This document shows, piece by piece, positions 1 through 5,157 of a stretch of DNA of 5,157 nt. How positions within the stretch are numbered: the stretch's first letter is position 1; every line of letters begins with the position of its first letter. The stretch comes from Flavisolibacter sp. (lineage in GTDB: Bacteria; Bacteroidota; Bacteroidia; Chitinophagales; Chitinophagaceae), in NCBI GenBank assembly GCA_013695175.1, contig JACDAZ010000187.1:1-5157 (forward strand), given 5' to 3'. The notes below the pieces were generated by a model. The model saw only the letters and a list, made by a program, of their open reading frames with translations. It did not search any database and was not told the DNA's origin. Position numbers and translations under genes: made by a program.

Positions 1-677
1 GTGTAAATAGCGGATTGGTTAATACATCAGGAGCCTTTGCTATACAACAGGATTTTGATAACAGGTATGTAATAAGCAACCTTGCTTTTGTAAAAGGTTT
101 GTTGGAATTGGATGATGAAAAATATAGTTATGCTGAACTATCAATCGATCCATCAATAAACGAAGTTGACATCATAAAAAATATTCAAAGAAAACTAGGA
201 AGTGATTATTTAGTTCAATCCAGGTATGAACAAAACAAAAGTTTGTATGCAGTCATGCGAACAGAAAAATGGTTTATTTACATCATTCTGTCTCTAATTC
301 TTGTTGTTGCTGCTTTTAATATGATTGGAGCTTTAACCATGCTGGTTTTGGAAAAAAAGGAGGACATAAAAGTGTTGCATGCACTTGGTGCAGATAGAAG
401 CCTAATTCAAAATATATTTTTAAGTGAAGGATTATTACTGGCATTAATAGGTGGCGGTGCCGGTATGTTGTTAGCTCTTTCACTGGCTTTGCTACAGGTA
501 AATTTTAAATTAATTCCCTTACAGGGCGGTTCATTTTTAATAGATTATTTCCCGGTAAAATTGGATCCTGCAGATTTTTTACTTGTTGCAGTAACTGTAT
601 TAGTGATTGCTTTAATTGCAGCATTTATACCTGCACACAAAGCAGCAAGGCAACAACTTATATTGCGTGAAGAATAA
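1..677 (+). CDS. FtsX-like ABC transporter permease, LolC/LolE-like, C-terminal part (5' end outside window)
   Basis: This is the C-terminal part of an inner-membrane permease of the FtsX/MacB family. The frame is open to the left edge (first full codon at base 3, GTA), so the TTG at base 15 is internal and not a start. The visible part begins with the end of a periplasmic domain resembling LolC/LolE (SGAFAIQQDFDNRYVISNL). Three hydrophobic segments follow, at about bases 270-350, 417-494 and 576-632. After the first comes the typical FtsX cytoplasmic loop (EKKEDIKVLHALGADRSLI, about 351-407). The protein ends with the usual basic tail (IPAHKAARQQ). Relatives are about 400 residues with four membrane spans, so roughly the first half, including TM1, is missing. 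In Bacteroidota such permeases are usually annotated as lipoprotein-releasing. They work with a LolD-type ATPase, which is not in the window. The family is clear; the lipoprotein substrate is inferred. The gene ends TAA and converges on the transketolase gene. Confidence 0.9.
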   Translation, partial: VNSGLVNTSGAFAIQQDFDNRYVISNLAFVKGLLELDDEKYSYAELSIDPSINEVDIIKNIQRKLGSDYLVQSRYEQNKSLYAVMRTEKWFIYIILSLILVVAAFNMIGALTMLVLEKKEDIKVLHALGADRSLIQNIFLSEGLLLALIGGGAGMLLALSLALLQVNFKLIPLQGGSFLIDYFPVKLDPADFLLVAVTVLVIALIAAFIPAHKAARQQLILREE

Positions 678-689
678 ATTGACTGTTTA

Positions 690-1526
690 TTAGTAGTCAC
701 CCAATGTTTCAGGTAATTGTTCAAGTGCTAACTTCAACTGATCATCATTAGGAGCTACTCCATGCCAGTTATGATCATTTTCCATAAACTCAACTCCTTT
801 ACCCATAATAGTTCTCATAATAATAGCAATAGGTTTTCCTTTTCCTACTAGTGATTTTGCTTCTTCCAGTGTATGAAGAACTTCATCCATATCATTTCCG
901 TTCATTTCTAAAGTATGCCAGCCAAACGCATTAAATTTTTCGCGAATATCGCCCAGATGTAATACTTTGTATGTTGGGCCATCAATCTGTTGTCCGTTCC
1001 AGTCAATAGTCACAATCAGGTTGTCCACATTATGATGCGGAGCAAACATAATAGCCTCCCAATTTTGTCCTTCCTGCAATTCCCCATCCCCATGTAGAGA
1101 ATAAACCACACTCTGATCTTTATTTAATTTTTTTGCTAAAGCAGCACCTATTGCTACGCTCATACCCTGGCCTAAAGATCCTGAAGCTACACGAATACCC
1201 GGAAGCCCTTCGTGTGTTGTTGGATGCCCCTGCAAACGTGAATTAATTTGACGAAAAGTTCCAAGTTCACTTTTGTCGAAATAACCAGCACGGGCAAGGG
1301 TAGAGTAAAAAACAGGGGATATATGTCCGTTAGATAAAAAAAATAAATCCTCTTCAACCCCATCCATAGAAAAGGGTTGCGGTTTGTGATTCATTATATG
1401 AAAATACAAGGCAGTAAAATAATCTGTGCAACCTAATGAACCTCCGGGGTGTCCACTACTACTACCATGTACCATACGCAATATATCTCTCCGGATTTGT
1501 GATGCAATTTCAGTAAGTGCTGGCAT
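690..1526 (-). CDS. Transketolase, N-terminal (thiamine diphosphate-binding) subunit
   Basis: The product is 278 residues and corresponds to the PP (pyrophosphate-binding) domain of transketolase, which moves two-carbon ketol units between sugar phosphates in the non-oxidative pentose phosphate pathway. Visible marks are SSSGHPGGSLG (22-32), SNGHISP (65-71), GSLGQGMSVAIGAALA (116-131), the thiamine diphosphate/metal motif starting at GDG (146-148, in HGDGELQEGQNWEA) and closing at DWNGQQIDG (175-183), and the late MGKGVEFMEN...WHG stretch (241-256). A full-length transketolase is about 650 residues. This protein ends where split transketolases end, so it is a natural half and not a broken gene. 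The pyrimidine-binding half, with the catalytic glutamate, must be supplied by another gene. No C-terminal partner follows here; the permease lies 12 bp downstream in the opposite direction. ATG at 1526 is the first start codon after an in-frame stop (1554-1556). No clear Shine-Dalgarno site precedes it. DXS is an alternative family, but the motifs fit transketolase better. Confidence 0.95.
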   Translation of the reverse strand: MPALTEIASQIRRDILRMVHGSSSGHPGGSLGCTDYFTALYFHIMNHKPQPFSMDGVEEDLFFLSNGHISPVFYSTLARAGYFDKSELGTFRQINSRLQGHPTTHEGLPGIRVASGSLGQGMSVAIGAALAKKLNKDQSVVYSLHGDGELQEGQNWEAIMFAPHHNVDNLIVTIDWNGQQIDGPTYKVLHLGDIREKFNAFGWHTLEMNGNDMDEVLHTLEEAKSLVGKGKPIAIIMRTIMGKGVEFMENDHNWHGVAPNDDQLKLALEQLPETLGDY

Positions 1527-1554
1527 AAAAGTTTTATAAGTGATTAAACCTTTT

Positions 1555-1586
1555 CAATTTTAAATTTTCTCAGGTTCCCGTGCAAA
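1555..1586 (-). promoter_or_regulatory. Candidate promoter for the transketolase subunit gene
   Basis: Read on the minus strand, TTTG (1586-1583) is followed after 20 bp by TAAAATTG (1562-1555). This is one mismatch from the Bacteroidota -7 consensus TAnnTTTG, with a perfect -33 TTTG. The predicted transcript would start near 1550, leaving a leader of about 20-25 nt before the ATG at 1526. The spacing equals that of the divergent WecA-like promoter. Because of the -7 mismatch this is only a moderate call. Confidence 0.4.
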
Positions 1587-1679
1587 TGTGCAATCTTTTT
1601 ATTTAAAAATTACTATGCAGAGTTATTTATACAATTTAGTGCTGAGCTCGAAACCGATAACACAAGCTTCATATACTTT

Positions 1680-1711
1680 TTTGAATACTTTGGTTGATAT
1701 ACTTATTTTTG
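1680..1711 (+). promoter_or_regulatory. Bacteroidota-type promoter for the WecA-like gene
   Basis: TTTG (1680-1683) and TATTTTTG (1704-1711) match the Bacteroidota primary-sigma consensus TTTG / TAnnTTTG perfectly, with 20 bp between them. Transcription should begin around 1716-1718, giving a leader of only about 13-15 nt before the ATG at 1731. A GGAG at 1726-1729 is too close to the ATG (1 nt) to act as a normal ribosome binding site. The consensus match is seen directly; promoter activity is inferred. Confidence 0.65.
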
Positions 1712-1730
1712 TACCCGTAAATCCTGGAGT

Positions 1731-2879
1731 ATGTTGAATGTGATCCTGACTGCGTCGGTTTCTTTTATTATCACCTTTTTAGCTATACCTGCCATTATAA
1801 AAATTGCAGAATTAAAAAAGTTGTATGATTTACCTGATGCAAGAAAATTACATACTAATCCTATTTCCTCATTAGGAGGTATTGGAATTTTTGGTGGTTT
1901 TTTCCTGGCATCCATACTTTCTGTTTCTTCCGGTTTACATCCTGAATTTCAATATTTTTTTGCTGCATCTTTAATCATTTTCTTTTTAGGTATCAAGGAC
2001 GACTTAATGGTATTATCTGCTACCAAAAAATTTGTTGGACAAGTTATAGCGGCTGCAATACTTATTCATTTAGCTGGTATAAAAATTACCAGTATGCATG
2101 GCTTTTTAGGTTTTACTGAATTACCCGAAGCTTTTAGCCTGGCATTATCATACATCACTATAATAGTTATTATAAATGCATTTAATTTAATTGATGGAGT
2201 AGATGGATTAGCGGGAACCCTGGGAATGCTTACCATGACTATATTTGGATCTTACTTTTTCATGGTAGGCCTGGAAGCATATTCTATTCTTGCTTTTTCC
2301 CTGGCGGGCAGTTTACTGGCTTTTCTTATATTTAATTACAACCCGGCTAAGATTTTTATGGGTGATTCAGGTTCACTTGTCTTAGGATTGATAAATGCTA
2401 TACTTGTAATAAAATTTATCACTATTGCCGATTCTGTTGCGGCTCCTTTCCCTATAGAATCAGCGGTTGCTGTGGGATTTGCAATACTTATGGTTCCCCT
2501 GTCAGATACTTTAAGAGTATTCAGCATTCGTATTTTTCAGGGCAGATCACCTTTTTCACCGGACAGAAACCATATTCATCATTTGTTGTTAGACAGGGGT
2601 TTGAATCATAAATATGTAACGCTATCCTGCCTTTTGTTGAACATGTTTTTTATTACAGTTGCATATTTCGGAAGAGCTCTTGGTCCTACCTGGACGATGT
2701 TTACAATTGTAAGTTTATCGGTTTCGGGTTTAGGAATGCTTCTTTATCTTAAAAAACCAGTTCGCCCTGTTATAGCTCCTTATTTGAATTCAAATAAAAC
2801 TATAACCGAACCTTCAGTACAGCCATTTACCAGAATAATTCCTATCAATAGTGAAGCTGCTGTAGCTGAAAATAATTAG
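1731..2879 (+). CDS. WecA/MraY-family undecaprenyl-phosphate sugar-1-phosphate transferase
   Basis: The product is a 382-residue polytopic membrane enzyme of glycosyltransferase family 4 (WecA/TagO/Rfe-like). These enzymes move a sugar 1-phosphate, usually GlcNAc-1-P from UDP-GlcNAc, to undecaprenyl phosphate, the first membrane step for O-antigen, capsule or other envelope glycans. Family marks in order are LPDARKLHTNPISSLGG (34-50), the Mg-binding DD pair in GIKDDL (90-91), NAFNLIDGVDGLAG (149-162), IFMGDSGS (208-215) and the cytoplasmic DRNHIHHLLLDRG (278-290) histidine motif. I count about ten or eleven hydrophobic segments, from residue 2 to about 341, then a hydrophilic tail of about 40 residues. 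The absence of cell-wall neighbours (mur or fts genes) and the HIHH motif favour a WecA-type enzyme over true MraY. The sugar cannot be read from the sequence. ATG 1731 is the first start after an in-frame TGA (1695-1697) and is preceded by a good promoter. No glycosyltransferase cluster is visible nearby. Confidence 0.93.
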   Translation: MLNVILTASVSFIITFLAIPAIIKIAELKKLYDLPDARKLHTNPISSLGGIGIFGGFFLASILSVSSGLHPEFQYFFAASLIIFFLGIKDDLMVLSATKKFVGQVIAAAILIHLAGIKITSMHGFLGFTELPEAFSLALSYITIIVIINAFNLIDGVDGLAGTLGMLTMTIFGSYFFMVGLEAYSILAFSLAGSLLAFLIFNYNPAKIFMGDSGSLVLGLINAILVIKFITIADSVAAPFPIESAVAVGFAILMVPLSDTLRVFSIRIFQGRSPFSPDRNHIHHLLLDRGLNHKYVTLSCLLLNMFFITVAYFGRALGPTWTMFTIVSLSVSGLGMLLYLKKPVRPVIAPYLNSNKTITEPSVQPFTRIIPINSEAAVAENN

Positions 2880-2916
2880 TTCTATAACTGATCGTGCTTA
2901 AATATTAGCTGTTTAG

Positions 2917-2924
2917 TAGTTTTG
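2917..2924 (+). promoter_or_regulatory. Candidate -7 element of a promoter for frr
   Basis: TAGTTTTG at 2917-2924 matches TAnnTTTG perfectly and ends 15 nt before the ATG at 2940, so a transcript would have a leader of about 10 nt. No TTTG lies at the expected -33 position; the best there is a poor CGTG at 2893-2896. A short inverted repeat (TTAGC 2905-2909, GCTAA 2925-2929) brackets the element. The upstream WecA-like gene ends only 60 bp before the frr ATG, so read-through is also possible. Confidence 0.45.
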
Positions 2925-2939
2925 GCTAAAAATATACCT

Positions 2940-3503
2940 ATGTCAGAAGATGTTTCCCTTACTCTAGAGATAGCTGAAGACTCTATGAAAAAAGCTATCA
3001 ATCACCTTGAAGCTGAGCTGGTTAAAATCAGGGCAGGAAAAGCAAATCCACAAATGCTGGAAGGTATCATGGTAGATTATTATGGTTCGCCTACTCCTTT
3101 AAACCAGGTTGGTAATGTAAGTGTTTTAGATGCACGTACATTAACTGTACAACCCTGGGAAAAGAATATGCTGCAGCCCATCGAACGAGCAATCATTGTA
3201 TCAAATATTGGTATTAACCCTCAAAATGATGGGGTAATCATTCGACTGTTTCTACCTCCTTTAACTGAAGAAAGAAGAAAGGAGCTGGTAAAAAGGTGTC
3301 AGTCAGAAGGTGAGCATTGTAAAGTTTCAATACGAAATATCAGGAGAGATGGTATTGAAAGCATTAAAAAAGCACAGAAAAATGGTTTAAGTGAAGACGC
3401 CGCTAAAGATGCCGAAGCTGATGTACAGGAGTTGACAAATACATATATAAGTCATGTAGATAAACATCTTGAAGCAAAAGAAAAAGAAATTATGGCTATT
3501 TAA
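2940..3503 (+). CDS. frr: Ribosome recycling factor
   Basis: The product is a 187-residue cytoplasmic protein that, with EF-G, splits the post-termination ribosome so that it can be reused. It aligns over its full length with the known family (E. coli protein, 185 residues). Marks are EAELVKIRAGKANPQMLEGI (24-43), VDYYGSPTPLNQV (45-57), the domain-II strand region DARTLTVQPW (64-73), PPLTEERRKELVKR (106-119) and IRNIRRDG (131-138); the last contains the arginine equivalent to E. coli Arg132. Residues 1-30 and about 107-187 form the helical domain I, and 31-105 the small beta domain II. A TTG at 2922 would add six residues, but it lies inside the TAnnTTTG element and exceeds the usual length, so ATG 2940 is preferred. 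No Shine-Dalgarno is seen, only an A-rich stretch. The frequent neighbour pyrH is absent. Its TAA stop overlaps that of the opposite transporter gene. Confidence 0.97.
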   Translation: MSEDVSLTLEIAEDSMKKAINHLEAELVKIRAGKANPQMLEGIMVDYYGSPTPLNQVGNVSVLDARTLTVQPWEKNMLQPIERAIIVSNIGINPQNDGVIIRLFLPPLTEERRKELVKRCQSEGEHCKVSIRNIRRDGIESIKKAQKNGLSEDAAKDAEADVQELTNTYISHVDKHLEAKEKEIMAI

Positions 3504-4372
3504 TTTTTATTTGCAAGATAAACTCCTCCAAGTATCATAAATAAACATGCTATTTGTATAATAGTAACTTGTTCGCCAGCCGATACGCCCCAAAAAATAG
3601 CAACAACGGGAATGGCATATGTTACTAATGAAGCAAATAATCCACCCGCTCTTTTTATTAATACATAAAATAAAGCGGTGGCAAGGGCACTGGCTATAAT
3701 GCCTAACAGAGCCGCAATTATAACTGGTATTAAAACATTATTGTTTTGCTGCAATTTAATTCCTACACCCTGGTACCATAGCAATATACCGGCAAATACT
3801 GTCATAAATGATAATGAGACAGTAGCTATATGCATTGGTTCTACTTCCTTTAAATATTTTGAAACAATATTGATATTAAAAGCATACATGAGTGTGCCCA
3901 ATAAGATAAGAGATGCAAAAGCATAATTCTGTAGGCTAATACCACCTTCAGATAAACTTAAAATCACTAGTCCAATAAAACCTACAATAACACCTGTAAT
4001 TTTTTTACGCCTGATTGATGATTTGAAAAATATGATACCAATTACAATTACTAATAATGGAGTTAAAGAATTTAAGATACCTGCCAGTGAGCTGTCTATT
4101 TTGTTTTCAATGGCAATGGCAAAAAGATAGGCTGGAAAAAAACTTCCAAGGAAGCCGGAAACTATAACCAATAGCAATTTACCTCTTGGAATTTTTGGTA
4201 AATGAAAAATAGAAAATGGTAGAAATACCAATCCTGCAGCAAATATTCGTATAGAACCTATTTCAATACCCGTTAATTCTTCATTTGCAATTTTCATTAA
4301 AATAAAAGAAGTACCCCAAATGACAGATAAAAATATAAATATGCTCCAGTTAATGATTTTGTGCTTCAACAT
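3500..4372 (-). CDS. EamA/DMT-superfamily transporter
   Basis: The product is a 290-residue inner-membrane protein of the drug/metabolite transporter superfamily. It shows about ten hydrophobic segments arranged as two EamA repeats (about 8-140 and 150-287). The N-terminal repeat opens with the characteristic IWGTSFILMKIA (18-29) and holds SSLAGILNSLTPLLVIVIG (94-112). The second repeat ends with the matching GGLFASLVTYAIPVVAIFWG (243-262) followed by GE (266-267) and ILGGVYLANK (280-289). The glutamate that many members have after the first repeat's Pro-rich segment is replaced by IIFFKSS. Members export or import amino acids, nucleotide precursors and other metabolites; the substrate cannot be told from this sequence. 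ATG at 4372 is the first start after an in-frame stop (4397-4399). Its TAA stop shares bases 3500-3503 with the frr stop. It is divergent from the polyphosphate kinase gene across 49 bp. Confidence 0.92.
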   Translation of the reverse strand: MLKHKIINWSIFIFLSVIWGTSFILMKIANEELTGIEIGSIRIFAAGLVFLPFSIFHLPKIPRGKLLLVIVSGFLGSFFPAYLFAIAIENKIDSSLAGILNSLTPLLVIVIGIIFFKSSIRRKKITGVIVGFIGLVILSLSEGGISLQNYAFASLILLGTLMYAFNINIVSKYLKEVEPMHIATVSLSFMTVFAGILLWYQGVGIKLQQNNNVLIPVIIAALLGIIASALATALFYVLIKRAGGLFASLVTYAIPVVAIFWGVSAGEQVTIIQIACLFMILGGVYLANKN

Positions 4373-4397
4373 ATAAGCGGCAAAGATGTATAAGGTT

Positions 4398-4405
4398 TAC
4401 ATTTG
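4398..4405 (+). promoter_or_regulatory. ppk2: Candidate -7 element of the ppk2 promoter
   Basis: TACATTTG at 4398-4405 is a perfect TAnnTTTG match ending 16 nt before the ATG at 4422, predicting a leader of about 11 nt. No TTTG occurs at the expected -33 spacing, so the promoter is either weak or uses another upstream contact. It lies in the 49-bp spacer shared with the divergent transporter gene. Confidence 0.45.
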
Positions 4406-4421
4406 AAGATTAACTGATTTT

Positions 4422-5157
4422 ATGTTATTATCTGAAATATCAACAAAGGCACCCAAAGATTTTGATAAAAAGGAAACTAAAGAAAAAACAAATAAGATAC
4501 TTAATGAGTTGGTTGAATTGCAAAAACTCCTGTATGCAGAATCAAAACATTCTGTTTTAGTGGTGCTGCAAGGTATGGATGCCAGTGGAAAAGATGGAGC
4601 TATTTCAGGAGTTTTTGGTCAGTTAAATCCGCAGGGTGTACAGGTAAAATCATTTAAAGCACCTACGGCTGAAGAATTAAGTCATGATTTTTTATGGCGT
4701 ATTCACCAGCATGCACCGGGTAAAGGATATATTCAGGTCTTCAACAGAAGTCATTATGAAGATGTTTTGATAACAAGGGTGAAAGGCTGGTGTGATGATG
4801 CTACTGCAGAAAAAAGATTTGAAGCCATAAATGATTTTGAAAAATTATTGATGTTACACAACAACACCCGCATTTTCAAATTTTACCTGCATATATCAAG
4901 AGATGAACAAAGTGAGCGCTTACAGGAACGTATAACCGATCCTGCCAAACAATGGAAGTACAATGCCAAAGATTTTGAAGAAGCTGAAAGTTGGGATAAA
5001 TATATGCAGATGTATGAGCAGGTATTTGATAATTCTAAGTCGGTACCATGGGTAATAGTTTCATCCGATCAAAATTGGTATAAAGAGTTTCTGATTGCTT
5101 CTACAATAAGAGATGGATTAAAAGAACTGGATATGAAATATCCTGCCAATAAAGAAA
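4422..5157 (+). CDS. ppk2: Polyphosphate kinase 2 family protein (3' end outside window)
   Basis: This is a cytoplasmic P-loop kinase that uses inorganic polyphosphate to phosphorylate nucleotides (or the reverse). The 245 visible residues run off the right edge without a stop. The Walker A motif is GMDASGKDGA (51-60), preceded by the hydrophobic strand SVLVVLQ. KAPTAEELSHDFLWRIHQ (79-96) and the Walker B/DRS-like region FNRSHYEDVL (107-116) follow. The lid region is ERLQERITDPAKQWKYN (165-181), and the C-terminal VPWVIVSSDQNWYKEF (208-223) is typical of PPK2. Family members of this single-domain type are about 260-300 residues, and the last visible residues (LDMKYPANKE) resemble their near-terminal region, so probably only a few tens of residues are missing. 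RSHYEDVL resembles the class III enzymes, such as that of Cytophaga hutchinsonii, which act on both NMP and NDP; this class assignment is inference. ATG 4422 is the first start after an in-frame TGA (4404-4406). No Shine-Dalgarno is seen. Confidence 0.95.
   Translation, partial: MLLSEISTKAPKDFDKKETKEKTNKILNELVELQKLLYAESKHSVLVVLQGMDASGKDGAISGVFGQLNPQGVQVKSFKAPTAEELSHDFLWRIHQHAPGKGYIQVFNRSHYEDVLITRVKGWCDDATAEKRFEAINDFEKLLMLHNNTRIFKFYLHISRDEQSERLQERITDPAKQWKYNAKDFEEAESWDKYMQMYEQVFDNSKSVPWVIVSSDQNWYKEFLIASTIRDGLKELDMKYPANKE

Noticed and set aside
15..17. TTG as the start of the permease gene
   Set aside because: The frame stays open to the left edge, and the residues before and after it belong to a family domain whose first half is missing. 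The gene therefore starts outside the window.
673..691. Inverted repeat AATAAA / TTTATT with a 7-nt loop spanning the two convergent stop codons of the permease and transketolase genes, a possible bidirectional terminator
   Set aside because: The stem has only six A-T pairs and no G-C pairs or clear U-tract, so it would be very unstable. The similarity is likely due to the two TAA stops in AT-rich DNA.
1043..1050. Minus-strand TATGTTTG, a -7 consensus match inside the transketolase subunit gene
   Set aside because: It lies within the coding region, with no alternative gene start downstream that makes sense.
1703..1915. Short minus-strand reading frame opposite the start of the WecA-like gene
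   Set aside because: It lies almost wholly opposite a clearly conserved gene and its translation resembles no known family. It is a shadow frame.
2240..2247. TATATTTG, a perfect -7 consensus match inside the WecA-like gene
   Set aside because: No gene start follows within a plausible distance, so it is taken as a chance match in AT-rich coding sequence.
2336..2527. Short minus-strand reading frame opposite the middle of the WecA-like gene
   Set aside because: It lies entirely opposite the conserved FMGDSGS region of the real gene and shows no recognisable domain.
2905..2929. Inverted repeat TTAGC-N15-GCTAA around the frr -7 element, a possible operator or terminator of the upstream gene
   Set aside because: Five-base arms with a long loop are expected by chance, and no U-tract follows. 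It is mentioned only with the promoter entry.
3678..3926. 82-codon plus-strand reading frame opposite the EamA transporter gene
   Set aside because: It is fully antisense to a well-supported membrane protein gene, with no known motif or promoter.

Overview
The window looks like ordinary housekeeping chromosome from a member of the Bacteroidota, possibly of the Chitinophagaceae/Cytophaga kind. The evidence is AT-rich DNA, gene starts without clear Shine-Dalgarno sequences, promoter elements matching the Bacteroidota pattern (TTTG at -33, TAnnTTTG at -7), a transketolase split into separate subunits, and a polyphosphate kinase 2 of a type known from Cytophaga-like bacteria. The family-level placement is inference.

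Layout: six protein genes, the first and last cut by the window edges. (1) Bases 1-677, +: C-terminal part of an FtsX/LolC-type ABC permease. (2) 690-1526, -: N-terminal (thiamine diphosphate-binding) half of a split transketolase, convergent with the permease across 12 bp. (3) A 204-bp divergent intergenic region, 1527-1730, with promoter-like elements on both strands and no gene that I can see. (4) 1731-2879, +: a WecA/MraY-family polyprenyl-phosphate sugar-1-phosphate transferase. (5) 2940-3503, +: ribosome recycling factor frr. (6) 3500-4372, -: an EamA/DMT-family membrane transporter whose stop codon overlaps that of frr within a shared TTAA. (7) A 49-bp divergent spacer, then 4422 to the right edge, +: polyphosphate kinase 2, open at its 3' end.

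The genes do not form a pathway or an obvious operon. Strand changes at every junction except the WecA-like gene to frr, and that gap carries its own -7-like element. They represent unrelated core functions: lipoprotein export or another FtsX-type ABC function, the pentose phosphate pathway, envelope glycan initiation, translation recycling, small-molecule transport, and polyphosphate/nucleotide energy metabolism.

I found no RNA gene, mobile element, CRISPR array, large repeat or sign of a novel defence or biosynthetic system. The most useful non-coding signal is a perfect TAnnTTTG element 15-19 nt before each of the three internal plus-strand ATGs.
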